From Bactericera cockerelli (Eukaryota > Arthropoda > Insecta > Hemiptera > Triozidae): a stretch of DNA of 64,000 nt. Each line of letters starts with the position of its first letter. Position 1 is the first letter of the stretch. Position numbers and translations under genes: made by a program. Under the pieces are notes generated by a model that saw only the letters and a program-made list of their open reading frames with translations, was not told the DNA's origin and did no database searches. The stretch lies in assembly GCA_024516035.1 (NCBI GenBank), contig CM044964.1, positions 1,448,784-1,512,783 on the forward strand. Reading direction: 5' to 3'. Shown here one piece after another: positions 1 to 9,901 of the stretch.

Positions 1-10
1 TGAAGTTGAA

Positions 11-190
11 TTTTTTTTTTTTTTTTTAACAACATTTCCATTTATTTGACAAATATAAGTTATAACAATATAAAAATAATAGAAAGGTATACCCGTCTTC
101 AAAGTAAAAAACTGTGAAGAAGACGGGGAGTTTGTTTTCTAATTATATATATATAAAAAATTTCCCATTTTATTTAATATCACTTATAAA
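11..190 (-). mobile_element. Possible 3' UTR and poly(A) tail of a non-LTR element
   Basis: A 17-nt T run (11-27) would be the poly(A) tail of a minus-strand retroelement. Read on the minus strand, the segment carries an AAAATGGGAA block and a CCCCGTC block in the same order as the 3' UTR of the RT element ending near 2,310 (2,255-2,275), which suggests the same or a related family. An inverted 9-mer (cccgtcttc at 92-100, gaagacggg at 119-127) could form a hairpin. No coding sequence is visible. The orientation is inferred from the T run and the shared blocks. Confidence 0.35.
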
Positions 191-203
191 TTAACATAAA
201 TAA

Positions 204-479
204 ATATTATTTAATTCCAAGTATTTATCAGTTTTTAAAAATAATTTAAATAAAGGTTTTAAAGTTCTCTTACATCAAGAACTCAGAATAGAAACCGTTC
301 GTCATCACATTAAATCTCTCACAAAAAAATGTTTTATTCGTTTAAGAAAAACCAATAACCATTATAAATTAGGTAAAAAACGTACACAAACGAGACTCAA
401 ACGTAGATTACCACAAGAAATCCTGTCGGATCTCTCGTCTGGTGAATCCTTAACCTCAGACGAGGAAAACACTTCCTAA
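204..479 (+). pseudogene. C-terminal fragment of a jockey-type RT protein
   Basis: An open frame of 91 codons without a start codon runs from just after a stop (201-203) to TAA at 477-479. Its residues resemble the extreme C-terminus of jockey-clade retrotransposon polymerases: a 'hEDLxIxTV'-like block (here LLHQELRIETV), then basic RTQTRLKRRLP, then an acidic tail rich in Ser and Glu. In that family this segment follows the RT and thumb regions and ends close to the 3' UTR. Everything upstream, including the catalytic domains, is missing, so this is a 5'-truncated relic. The A-rich stretch near 515-535 could be its tail. The assignment rests on motif likeness only. Confidence 0.5.
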
Positions 480-559
480 TATAATAATTATGCCATAAAA
501 ATAAATAAATAGGTAAAAAAAAAAATATATTTCAGGTAATTATTATATAAGCCTCCTTT

Positions 560-2310
560 TTAATATCAATTAATTAATTATCAATTGATTTTTCCTTTTA
601 TTGTACATAATTTTAAGCTTAATAAGCTCAACGGGAGAGAGGGAAGTGGTGCTGATTGTTTGTCCCCTTTAATATTGAAAAAATGTTGCTCGGCGATCTC
701 GCGACCTTTGACCCTTCTATTTAACACGTCTCTACGCTCAGGCATCTTCCCCGACAGGTGGAAGACAGCTCATATAACCCCAATTCATAAATCAGGTGAA
801 AAATCGAACATAAAAAATTACCGGCCTGTGTCCATAATCTCAATTATTCCCAAAATCTTGGAAAGTTTAGTTTATGATAAAATCAATGAACCTCTTTGTT
901 ATCTAGTTAACAACCATCAACATGGTTTTTTGAAAAATCGATCTACGTCAACTAACCTGGTATCTTTCTCTCATTTTATTTCATCTAACATAGAATCCAA
1001 AGGTCAAGTTGACGTTATATATACCGATTTTTCAAAAGCTTTCGACATTTTAAACCACAACCTGTTAATTTCAAAACTAAACAGTTTAGGTATCAAAAAT
1101 AAGTTATTAGACTGGATAGCTAGTTTTCATGCCAACAGGACACAAATAGTAAAAATAGGCAACTATGAATCTGACCCCATTACCGTAACCTCAGGCTGTA
1201 TTCAAGGTGGGCACATGTCTGGCCTACTCTTTCTCCTATTCATAAACGATATAGCAACCATTTTCCCAAACATTCAATTTTGGATGTTTGCGGATGATTT
1301 AAAATTAGCAATGAGGGTTCAGGGGCCGCGAGACGCTGCAATAATACAAGAAGCTCTGTCCTGCCTCTCTCACTGGTGTTCATCCAATAGCATGGTTCTG
1401 AATATTGATAAGTGCTCAGTCATGTCCTATCATAAAACAAAGTCTCCATTCATAGCTAGCTACCACATCAATGGTCGTGCGCTGACTAGACGTGAGTCTG
1501 TGCGGGACCTGGGCGTGACGTTTGTGAAAAACCTTACATTTGTTACTCATATCTCATGTGTACGTGAAAAAGCTCTCAAAATGCTTGGCTTTATGTATCG
1601 TAACACTAAGGAATTCTCAAGCGTTGCTACCCTAAAGGTCCTGTACTACGCCTACGTCCGGTCAGTACTCGAATATTGCTCTATCATTTGGACATCTCAC
1701 TATCAGTGTCATATTAAAGCTCTTGAAACTATTCAACATAAATTCTTATCAATGATTGCATTTAAAGCCAAAATCAAAATTGTTAACCATAACTATAACC
1801 CTATAGAGACTCAATTTAACATTCCCACCTTAGAAAATAGAAGACAACTAAATGACTTAATTTTTTTGCATAAACTACTAAATGGCACAACTTATTTACC
1901 AGAAATACTTGGAGCAATTAACCTGCGAGCTAATAGTAAAAATACCAGAAACAAAGATCTTTTTAGACTTGATCAATCCAGAACAAACAGTTCCCTGCAC
2001 TCAACAGTCAATAGATTGCAACGACTTGGGAACCTAGCCAGTGATAGGGGCATCGACTTCTTCTTCGACAAAGATTCTGCTCTGCGAACTCTAAGTAAGA
2101 GCCAGAATCTGCCACTAGATTTAAGTTAGGTTAATTATTTCTAGTTTATAACTTTTTTTTATATATAATGTAATATTGACAATTACCCGTCATTTTGTTT
2201 AATTTTAATTTTATTTCAATTTATTTGTAATTTTTTGTACTGCTTTGCTTTTGTAAAATGGGAATTTCCCCCGTCGATTTAGTAAAATAAAATAAAATAA
2301 AAAAATAATT
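560..2310 (+). mobile_element. 5'-truncated jockey/CR1-like non-LTR retrotransposon
   Basis: The element consists of the RT frame at 585-2129, a 3' UTR of about 150 bp, and a terminal TAAAA-type tandem tail at about 2,282-2,303. No endonuclease domain precedes the RT, so the 5' half is lost. The left edge is not defined by a target-site duplication and is placed only approximately. Confidence 0.6.
585..2129 (+). CDS. Reverse transcriptase of a non-LTR retrotransposon, decayed
   Basis: This 514-residue open frame encodes the RT and C-terminal part of a jockey/CR1-group LINE polymerase, which copies element RNA into the genome by target-primed reverse transcription. Visible motifs are GSGAD (about 20-24), NYRPVSI (79-85), HGFLKNRST (113-121), motif A TDFSKAFD (147-154), motif B (204-213) and motif C FADD (235-238), then DLGVTF and the thumb region. 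The two metal-binding Asp of FADD and the motif A Asp are present. Motif B reads GCIQGGHMSG where the family has GVPQGSHLGP, so a nearly invariant Pro and Ser are changed and activity is doubtful. The first Met lies just upstream of homologous sequence and is probably not a natural start. The endonuclease domain is absent. RT identity is certain; the clade is tentative. Confidence 0.85.
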   Translation: MIFPFIVHNFKLNKLNGREGSGADCLSPLILKKCCSAISRPLTLLFNTSLRSGIFPDRWKTAHITPIHKSGEKSNIKNYRPVSIISIIPKILESLVYDKINEPLCYLVNNHQHGFLKNRSTSTNLVSFSHFISSNIESKGQVDVIYTDFSKAFDILNHNLLISKLNSLGIKNKLLDWIASFHANRTQIVKIGNYESDPITVTSGCIQGGHMSGLLFLLFINDIATIFPNIQFWMFADDLKLAMRVQGPRDAAIIQEALSCLSHWCSSNSMVLNIDKCSVMSYHKTKSPFIASYHINGRALTRRESVRDLGVTFVKNLTFVTHISCVREKALKMLGFMYRNTKEFSSVATLKVLYYAYVRSVLEYCSIIWTSHYQCHIKALETIQHKFLSMIAFKAKIKIVNHNYNPIETQFNIPTLENRRQLNDLIFLHKLLNGTTYLPEILGAINLRANSKNTRNKDLFRLDQSRTNSSLHSTVNRLQRLGNLASDRGIDFFFDKDSALRTLSKSQNLPLDLS

Positions 2311-2369
2311 TTATTCAATAAAATTAATGTTACAGCTCAGAAATAATGTACATCTCTTATCACTGATTA

Positions 2370-2530
2370 CCAATACTTTTCATAACACGTCACTAGCACA
2401 CAAGTGCAGGGCGTTACTTTGTCATTCTTCTCTTGCCCAAACAACACTGATTTTACCCACAACCACAAGTTGCTGAAAAGATGTAAATTATATCTGAGCG
2501 CAACATTTTACCAATTGTTGAGAAAAAAAA
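2370..2530 (+). repeat. Dispersed repeat, copy 1 (partner at 21.2 kb)
   Basis: The sequence beginning taccaatacttttcataac and including cacgtcactagcacacaag, a tctcttgcccaaacaaca block, and a ttatatctgag...accaat block recurs at 21,188-21,440 in the same orientation. The second copy has extra sequence inserted between the blocks. No protein or RNA signature is visible, so the class is unknown. Confidence 0.65.
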
Positions 2531-2764
2531 AAAAAGTTCTCTTAATCTGTAAATCAGGTATTTCAATCAGTTCCTTTGGTAATTCATTTAATAAAATAGT
2601 ATGCAAGTAAATGAAATGTTTTTTCATGACATTGAAATGAACTGGCAAAACTGTAGGATGTAGGATACAATGTAGGATCCTGTATTGAACAAATAATTTA
2701 TTATTATCAATATACTTAATTAGATACAAACAGACATTTGCACAATACAAATAATTATTATAAG

Positions 2765-2905
2765 AAATAAAAAATGGAATCATCATAGGGCGTCATAGTG
2801 AACGATCTACCACTGTCTTTACAAGGAGGCTAATAATTCACAAGGGTCCCCAGAACTAAGCCAATTCTGGTATACTCCCTGTTTATAGTCCCCCCAGCCA
2901 GACTG
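2765..2905 (+). repeat. Dispersed repeat with 'catcatagggyg' end, copy 1
   Basis: A block starting near catcatagggcgtca and running through an accactgtctt segment, then ggtccccagaa and a tactccctgtttata segment, is found again inverted at 22,163-22,345 and partially, in the same orientation, at 33,683-33,772. The class is not recognised. Confidence 0.6.
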
Positions 2906-2909
2906 GAAA

Positions 2910-4680
2910 CAATTTATATAAACAATAAAAAGGAAAAAAATAGAAAAATATAAACAAAGATATACAGGGTGTCCCACCAAACTTGGACACCTCAAATTAC
3001 TCGGCCCCTGAAAGAGTTTTTGAAAAATAAAAAAATCTAGGGTACATGTGCTAATTATGCGGTTTCAGTTATGAAATTTTTTTTATACAGGGTGGTTCAA
3101 AAGTCAGAAATTGAGGTGTCAACTTTCGATTTTTAAATGGATAGACCTGAATTTTATTTGATAATTTTACTTCTAAATGATTCCAGAGTACTTTTTTAAA
3201 CAAAAATATTACATACAGGTTGGTTTTTTTTCGACCAATTTTTTTTCTAAATCTTGAATAACTCAAGTTCGGTTAATTTTTTCGATAACAAGAAGAGAAT
3301 GTGTTTGTGTAATGAATACACGCACTTTCAATTGGCATCAAAAAAATTTATACAGGGTGGTTCACAAGTGAAATAATGACTTGATTTTTTTTAAAACCGA
3401 GTTTTTTTAATTTTTTATTTAGGATTAATAATTCTCGTCTAATTTTACACATTTTTCGGTAGTCATATCGAAAAACAAAACTAAAAAGTGGTACAGGGTG
3501 AGACATAATTTTTTTGTAACACCCTGTATATGGGCAGTCAAAGAGACGCAAAATTAAATATAAAGACTAAATATGCAAGAAAAACTTTGATTTTTAATTA
3601 AACTAAAAAGTTATGGTGTTTTAACTAATATCGTCGCATGGACCACCCTGTAGATATTTTCTTAAACTATCATGTAGGTACTCTAAGTTGTATAAAATTC
3701 AACGGACACTTCGAATCATGTGGGAAAAACAAGTAAAAACACGAATTTGAAGCCATTTTCAATTTGGTGTCCACACTGAATGATTTTAAAACTTGAAATA
3801 AAAAGTAGGTAGGTGTAGACACAAAATTGAGCATGTCTTTTTGAATTCATTTTTTTTTCTTTCAAATTTGGACTCCTCGTTGAATTTTAGACAGTTTCGA
3901 CTACCCATATGATGGTTTAAGAAAATATCTACAGGGTGGTCCATGCGACGATATTAGTTAAAACACCATAACTTTTTAGTTTAATTAAAAATCAAAGTTT
4001 TTCTTGCATATTTAGTCTTTATATTTAATTTTGCGTCTCTTTGACTGCCCATATACAGGGTGTTACAAAAAAATTATGTCTCACCCTGTACCACACTTTA
4101 GTTTTGTTTTTCAATATGACTACCGAAAAATGTGTAAAATTAGACGAGAATTATTAATCCTAAATAAAAAATTAAAAAAACTCGGTTTTAAAAAAAATCA
4201 AGTCATTATTTCACTTGTGAACCACCCTGTATTAATTTTTTTGATGCCAATTGAAAGTGCGTGTATTCATTACACAAACACATTCTCTTCTTGATATCGA
4301 AAAAATTAACCGAACTTGAGTTATTCAAGATTTAGAAAAAAAATTGGTCGAAAAAAAACCACCCTGTATGTAATATTTTTGTTTAAAAAAGTACTCTGGA
4401 ATCATTTAGAAGTAAAATTATCAAATAAAATTCAGGTCAATCCATTTAAAAATCGAAAGTTGACACCTCAATTTCTGACTTTTGAACCACCCTGTATAAA
4501 AAAACTTTCATAACTGAAACCGCACAATTAGCACATGTACCCTAGATTTTTTTATTTTTCAAAAACTCTTTCAGGGGCCGAGTAATTTGAGGTGTCCAAG
4601 TTTGGTGGGACACCCTGTATGTTCTAACTAAAGGCCGCCCTTTATTGCCTATGCAAATCTCTTCCACCCAACCTACCCCA
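2910..4680 (-). repeat. Family J repeat split by the 1.66-kb palindrome
   Basis: AT-rich sequence at 2,910-2,961 and the block at 4,621-4,680 (ttctaactaaaggc then tcttccacccaacc) together match other family J copies, for example 31,260-31,425 and 56,290-56,480, where the two parts are continuous. The palindrome therefore inserted into a pre-existing J copy. Family J carries the block ctaaagggcggggttattg then caatctcttccaccc and is probably a SINE or a LINE 3' end; its class is not proven. Confidence 0.6.
2962..4620. mobile_element. 1,659-bp near-perfect palindromic (foldback) element
   Basis: Positions x and 7,582-x are complementary throughout. The outer arms 2,962-3,673 and 3,909-4,620 (712 bp each) pair with no net indel and only scattered mismatches, and the central 235 bp continues as a more diverged palindrome about position 3,791. 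The termini are ACAGGGTG and CACCCTGT flanked by AT or TA dinucleotides. Several more ACAGGGTG or CACCCTGT motifs lie inside each arm at matching positions (near 3,089, 3,353, 3,493, 3,524 and 3,644 and their mirrors). No transposase is visible. Mirror-image short open frames inside (for example 3,069-3,266 and 4,316-4,513) are shadows of this symmetry. A non-autonomous foldback or MITE-like DNA element is the likely reading. Confidence 0.85.
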
Positions 4681-4737
4681 ATTATGTAAACTTAATGGAC
4701 ATGTTACATATTAATATGTAATATATATGTATTAATA

Positions 4738-4800
4738 TGTACCGACCTCTAAGGTTACTAGTCCGCCGCCTTATCGATCAAGCTACTGAGGTCGGTCGCT
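4738..4800 (-). mobile_element. SINE family A, tRNA-like head fragment
   Basis: On the minus strand this reads as a tRNA-like head with an A-box-like stretch (CTCAGTAGCTTGATCGATA), an anticodon region, and the start of the GGAGGTCGGT B-box region. It matches the heads at 8.65, 20.0, 38.5, 44.4, 45.1 and 49.4 kb. Only the head remains. Confidence 0.6.
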
Positions 4801-5177
4801 GAGTTGTTAATAAATTGTTTTATAACTCACCAGCTTGATAAAAACAGCTCTCAGTCTTTTTAATTTAATTTAAATTGTTTCTCGTCAATTTGAAAATGCT
4901 CTTCCTTTTGAGAAATTTTCGTTCATTAATTTCCTGAAAATAAGAATTCATAAATTTCTTCGAGAAATATAGGAAATTTAATTAACAGGAGAAAATTTTC
5001 CCGAAGATTTTTTAGTTGAAATAATAAATTTAATGTAATTAAATTTTTGTTTTGTTATTTTGGATAGTAAAAAGATTTTATAGAGCTTTCCATTATTAAA
5101 AACAAAATAATTTAAGTGCAATAATTGGATTTGATTTTTTTAATATTTCGGATTCATTATTGATGGACAATTTGAAT

Positions 5178-5376
5178 TCACTGGTAGTCAAGTGGTTAAC
5201 GCGCTAGTCTGGCAATCCAGGTAGCGTAGGGATTCGTTGGTCCTAATCCCACCAATTGCATGAATTTTTGCTCATTAATTTGAGTTTTTCACCATTATAA
5301 TAATAAGACTCTGAGGGTTAGGTGGTAAAAAATGCTTCGAGCATTAATTTCGCCTGGTGGGGTTATTATTATAGTT
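5178..5376 (+). mobile_element. SINE family B, near full length
   Basis: It has a tRNA-like head (ggtagtcaagtggttaacg, then gctagtctggcaatccagg, then a GGTCCTAATCCCAC degenerate B box), an ATAATA-rich linker, and a body with actctgagggttaggtgg, gcattaatttcgcc and a terminal TTATTATTATA. Other copies are at 12.4, 50.9, 53.1, 55.6, 59.8 and 61.8 kb. The B box lacks the usual TTCGA, so this copy is probably transcriptionally dead. Confidence 0.75.
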
Positions 5377-5782
5377 TTGATAAAAGTAACAGTTCCAGGC
5401 AAAAAAATACCATGAAAAGTCGACCATCACTGAATGAGATAATAATTTGTGCAAGATTCAACTATAGCTATTGGACACTTAAATAAATGAGAAAAAATGG
5501 CTATAAAAAATATTAGTTTAATTCAACTAGTAATGGAAATACCTATGGTTATTTTTCTTTTTTGTGTTTCTGTTGGTCCCTAACTTTTTTCTTTCTATTA
5601 CCTGTATGAAATGGAAAGCATTTTCCCAGCGTATTACTTAATTGAAAAGTATTCGTTTTACAGAGGCAATTGCAAAAGAGAAGAGGGTCTTATTAACTTA
5701 CTCTTCTCGAAACTTTTCAATTACCGGTAGATTTTCAAAGGTATGGAAAAGAGAAAAAAATGTTGAGATAGGAACTCCTTGT

Positions 5783-6240
5783 TTTCTTACTCTCTCTCTC
5801 CCTCTCTCTCTCTTTCTTTTTTTTCTCTCTCTCCCTCTCTCTCTTTCTTTTTTTTCTCTCTCTCCCTCTGTCTCTTTCTTTTTCTCGTTCTCTTTTTTAT
5901 TCTCTTTCTGATTCTCTTTTTCTTTCTTTTTCTCCTTCTCTTTCTTTTTCTCTTTTTCTTTCTTTCTCTCCTTCTGCTTCTTTTTCTTTCTTTCTCTCTT
6001 TCTCCTTCTCTTTCTCTTTCTTATTCTTTTTCTCTTTCTTCCTCTCTTTATCTCTATCTCTATCTCTTTTTCTTTCTGTCTCTCTCTCTCTCTCTCTCTC
6101 CCTCTCTCTTTCTCTCTCTCTTTCTCTTTCTTTTTCTCTTTCTCTTTCTTTTTCTCTTTCTCTTTCTTTTTCTTTTTCTTTTTCTCTTTCTCTTTCTCTT
6201 TCTCTTTTTCTTTCTCCTACTCTTTCTCTTTCTCTTACCT
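5783..6240 (+). repeat. Polypyrimidine tract
   Basis: About 460 bp of almost pure C and T (CTCTTT, TTTTCTC and CTC variants) on the plus strand, with very few purines. Long Ser/Leu/Phe open frames across it are artefacts of composition. Confidence 0.9.
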
Positions 6241-6545
6241 TTTAAAATGTCTTATCCTCTTTCTTTTCATCTCCTTCTCATTGTTTTTCATCTTGATTAT
6301 TTTTCTCTCTTCTGCTTCCCATCACCCTTCTCTTTATTTCCCTATTTCTTTCTCAATACTCCTAGCTGCAGAGGATGAAAGTGCACGTCAGGACGATAAT
6401 GAATTGCATTCCTGGAATGAAATGCATTCCTGGTCCACTTCCAGAAATAGGGCGTTAACTGTTTCTCTGAATAGCCCCTGCATTCGCAATCTGGAATGCT
6501 GACTTTTGCTGACCTTGCGATTAGGTATTTCATTTACATGTTCTA
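6241..6545. other. Unique-looking spacer with gaatgc-type inverted motifs
   Basis: Non-repetitive DNA after the CT tract. It contains repeated GGAATG motifs around 6,400-6,500 (attcctggaatgaaatgcattcctgg has local dyad symmetry). Two overlapping short frames on opposite strands are not convincing as genes. Confidence 0.4.
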
Positions 6546-6830
6546 TGAACTAATAAAAAACGAACACAAAACATCCGATTTCTGATATTAGAAAATTCTT
6601 GGAAGTAACACTACTATAGGAAGCCGAAAGAAGAGAAGAAATGGAAATAATAGATAAATCTTCTGCCAATTATGGACACAATACTTCCTCGTGCTTGTGA
6701 ACCAAGTTCCGTGATTAGCATACACTTAGCAATTTTGCGATTTGAGACAATTTTTTAATAATTTATTTGTATCTCCGAAACTACTATAACGATTTTTTTC
6801 AAATTTGTGTTATAAGGTAGAATTTTTTTG
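6545..6830 (+). repeat. Dispersed repeat with 'acacaatacttcc' blocks
   Basis: It contains an acaaaacatccgatttctgatattag...gaagtaac palindrome and a segment starting ctgccaattatggacacaat and ending in a tttttcaaatttgtgttata block. The second segment recurs at 21,608-21,790, followed there by another copy of the palindrome. Related palindromes are at 8.34, 47.70 and 60.48 kb. The class is unknown. Confidence 0.55.
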
Positions 6831-7495
6831 GTTATAGTTTCCAAAGTTTAACAGCGAATGTTTTTTTTTATCAATTCTTAATAGGTACTTCCTTCACTTT
6901 TTGAATCCGAGTCTATTTCCAATGCCTGAATTTATGTATCCATCTATTTGAATGTTTGATTACATCCTAACTGATTTTGTAATGCTGTGGGCGTTTGATG
7001 GAAAATAAATATATAAATATATAAATAAAAATGAAATAATCATTGATTTAAGAAAATTGTTACATAATTGTAGAGTAAGTATTAATGATGAAAAGTAAAA
7101 AACACAAAAAAACTACTCTTTTGGGATCTGAAGAGCTTTCATACAATTCGAGTTCAAATCAGCTCAATCTCGAAAAATTGAAGCGTTCATATTTTTATAC
7201 CTTGAGATACCGACATTACCGACATTATGTTTGTAATAAATAGAAAGTAAAAAAAATAATCAAAATCATAACAAATAACAAAAAATGAGGAAAAATAATT
7301 GTAAATCACAATGCGAGGATTTCAATGCTGTTTTTCTTTCTGAAGGTAGAATTTTTTTCCGTCTTTTCTTTGTCCTGTTCCTGGTTTTGTTGGAAATATC
7401 AAAAAAATAAATATATTTTTTAACACAATAATTCACAATATATAATATGGACACAATAATTCCTCGTGAAAAATCGGAGGAAATAAATATTTTTT
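6831..7495. other. AT-rich stretch without recognised features
   Basis: About 660 bp of AT-rich sequence. I see no coding frame with recognisable protein character and no strong repeat apart from a short cacaataattcctcgtg motif near 7,450. Confidence 0.4.
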
Positions 7496-8297
7496 ACTTT
7501 CCTTATCCAGTTGTGAGGAAAGTATTGTATTCGTCGAAAATTTGACCTACCCAGTTCTGGACGAATATTAGCCTCAGGATACCTAAAAAGTTGTTTTCGG
7601 CCATTGGTCCGTCCGTCTGTCTGTGTGTGAACACGATATATCAAGAACGGTAAGAGCTAGAGACTTGAAATTTGGTACGGAAAATTATTTTATACACCGA
7701 AATTTTTGGTTGAAATCGACCACATCCTGCAGCCGCAGGGCCGCACAAACCGGCCGCAAAGGCCGCTTCTTTGAATTGGTTAAAAATAAAAAAATAAAAA
7801 TAAAATAAAATAGCCTTTATTGAAGAGTTAATCATTTAAAGAAATTTACAAACATAAGGGTTTCAAAATATACTAAAGTTATCTCTTTTCAGCCTAGGTC
7901 GCAAAATAGGTAGTAACAAAATAATAATCTAAGTTTATATAATTATCAAAATATTATAAACTACCTATTTTACATTATACTCATATTTACAATTTTAGAA
8001 TTCTGCTAGGCTGAAGGCCTTTGAATTGGTTATAGATACAAAAATGGTGTAGAACAACATTTTTTTAAAAAAATAATAGGGGTACACTCTGGTCAATTTT
8101 TTGATATAGAACTTTTTGGACCTCGGCCTCAATTTAACGGTATTTTGTGGGGGACCCGCTTTGACTAACTTTTTCATTATTGATTCTAGAGGGGGGTTGT
8201 GACTTATATCAAATCCAATCATTTTGAGCATTAACTATCTGTTACCGTTGAGTCACCAGTGGCGGAATTCGACTTCTTTTTGGGGGATAAGGAAAGT
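7496..8297 (+). mobile_element. DNA-transposon-like element F/G with 13-bp terminal inverted repeats
   Basis: The segment starts with ACTTTCCTTATCC (7,496-7,508) and ends with its exact reverse complement GGATAAGGAAAGT (8,285-8,297). A copy of the same unit lies inverted at 36,245-36,880 without the internal insertion. Partial copies are at 17.70, 51.20, 55.75 and 60.77 kb. The left half contains the gaaaatttgacctacccag and gttttcggccattggtccg blocks; the right half has cttttggacctcggcc-like and gttgtgacttatatcaaat blocks. There is no transposase, so it would be non-autonomous. Similarity between copies continues a few tens of bases past the right terminal repeat, so the true ends may lie further out. 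Confidence 0.6.
7783..8018 (-). mobile_element. Retroposon inserted into element F/G, 14-bp TSD
   Basis: The 236-bp insert is flanked by the identical 14-mer ctttgaattggtta (7,769-7,782 and 8,019-8,032). Read on the minus strand it ends with an AATAAA signal and a (TATTTT)-type tail, as expected of a 5'-truncated LINE or a SINE. The copy of the host element at 36.6 kb lacks it. The family is not recognised. Confidence 0.75.
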
Positions 8298-8651
8298 TGT
8301 ATGATGTTTACACCAGATTTTTTTCTTTACTAAAACGAACACAATACTTCCGATATCTTATATTAGATACCTATTTATCTAAATATAAATATACCTATTG
8401 ATTCCATATTTTTCTGTAAAGACTTACATTTTATCTCAAGAAAGCAGGACTTAATATTATCTAAAAATAAAAGCCCAAAAGAGAGTTAGATTTTTTGTTA
8501 TTTTGATGAACATTTATTTAAGGAGAGGTCTGTAAAGTCTGTAACAATCGAATTCCTTGCCCAAGGGAAATCTTACATACGTATTTCATAAAATAAAAAG
8601 AAATCCGATGTTGCAAAACATTCTGACATTAGTAAAAAAAAGTTATCATTT

Positions 8652-8785
8652 TTGTGTTAACCACTTACGTGATATCACAACTACTCAAACGCGCTTTACT
8701 AAGTCCACGGTCAAACCGGGACTTGAAACACCGACCTCCGGGTTACAAGTCCACTGCCTTACCGTTCAAGCTACTGAGGTCGGTT
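8652..8785 (-). mobile_element. SINE family A with body
   Basis: Minus-strand tRNA-like head (CTCAGTAGCTTGAACGGTA, then ACTTGTAACCCGGAGGTCG, then degenerate B box) followed by the family body that contains GCGTTTGAGTAGTTGTGAT and ATCACGTAAGTGGTTAACA. Close copies are at 19.99, 38.48 and 44.40 kb. Confidence 0.75.
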
Positions 8786-9051
8786 CATTCTGACATTAGT
8801 ATGTGAGAAACAAAGATTTTTTGTAATATTTGCCAATAGAGGTCCTTCTCCTGCCCATGTTTTGTATACATACTCGTATCACTCCCCCTCCGCTTTCTTT
8901 TTTTATGAAATACCTACAGAGTATAGAACAGATTTTTTACTTACCTTATTTTTAATATTTGAGCCCTGAAAAACAATTCCTTTTCCTTCTATTTTTTTAA
9001 ATTTATTTATTACAATTATAATAGTGTAATTTTCTTTCTCTGTAATTAATT
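8786..9051. other. Gene-free AT-rich spacer
   Basis: Ordinary AT-rich sequence between two SINEs. I see no gene, RNA or repeat that I can support. Confidence 0.4.
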
Positions 9052-9316
9052 TTTTTTTTTTTTTTTAATTGGGGTTTAACGTCGCTTTCAACTGCCATGG
9101 TCATATCACGACGGGGGTTTTACCCTCCATTCGCAGGAAACTCACAAACCTGCTACTCACATTGACCTCACCCAGCCTGAGTGGGGCCGGGAAAAGCCAG
9201 CGTTACGAGAATTAGAATTTGAATGGTCACCCATCCAAGTCTTAACCTCGCTGCATGTCGCTTAACTTCGGTGTTCTGAAGGGAACCGGTGTATTCAACA
9301 TGCCATCGACGCTGGC
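9052..9316 (-). mobile_element. SINE family E, 5S rRNA-headed, 9-bp TSD
   Basis: On the minus strand the element begins GCCAGCGTCGATGGCATGTT and continues with CACCGAAGTTAAGCGACAT and a TTGGATGGGTGACC block, which reproduces the order and sequence of the 5S rRNA gene including its internal A and C box regions. The remainder is a body with the CTCAGGCTGGGTGAGGTCAA module, the GCGAATGGAGGGTAAAACCC module and a tail ending GACGTTAAACCCCAATT plus poly(A). The flanking duplication taattaatt is at 9,043-9,051 and 9,317-9,325. This is an insertion of a 5S-derived (SINE3-type) element rather than a 5S gene. Confidence 0.85.
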
Positions 9317-9325
9317 TAATTAATT

Positions 9326-9890
9326 ATTTAATTTAGTCTTAATTTTAAAATAATGCCAGTTAAACTATATTTAATTATTATGTATTTTTTTGCAAACTGA
9401 TCATGTATGACTTTGTACCATAAGCTCTGTGTTTGGAAATGTACAATAAAATAAAATTATTATTATTATTATTATTTTTATTTTTATTATAGTGTTACAG
9501 ATTTAAAATGATAGGATAGTACCCTTTCTTATAGTAAAAAAAAAAAATGTGTTGAGAAAGCCCTTGCTATGCTCGACGTGGTTTGACTACTGCTCGTGGT
9601 CCGGAGACCTTGGGTTCAAGCCTCGGGCTGTGCAGAATTTTCCAACCAAAAAAAAATATATTCCCTTGCAAGGAAATAAATTGGAAGGACGGGTGAATTT
9701 TGAAAAGAAGAGGGTAAATTGGAACGAGGAATAAGTTGGGAAATGAAGAGAGTGAATTGGAACCCAACTTTTCTTTACAAATTACCCCCAGAAAATCCAG
9801 AAATAATGTGATTGACCTGAACGACAGTAAAAAAAAATAGAGACAGAAAGAAAGGTACAACACGGATATAAACGAGAGATGGAGCTAATA
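9326..9890. other. Gene-free spacer with a (ATT)n tract
   Basis: AT-rich DNA with a short (ATT)n microsatellite near 9,458-9,480 and A-rich stretches. The segment at about 9,570-9,650 (gctcgtggtccggagacc, then a cgggctgtgcaga stretch) faintly recalls a family C tRNA-like head, but it is too decayed to call. Confidence 0.4.
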
Positions 9891-9901
9891 TAAGGCAGAG
9901 A

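Noticed and set aside
3069..4513. Short frames with near-identical peptides on opposite strands
   Set aside because: They are mirror images produced by the palindrome and cross ACAGGGTG motifs. Composition is Lys/Phe/Leu-rich with no domain.
5642..6378. Ser/Leu/Phe-rich frames (89 and 199 codons)
   Set aside because: Low-complexity translation of a CT tract. The same applies to frames at 24.5-25.9, 41.3-43.9, 46.7, 47.2, 49.6-50.2, 57.6-58.6 kb.
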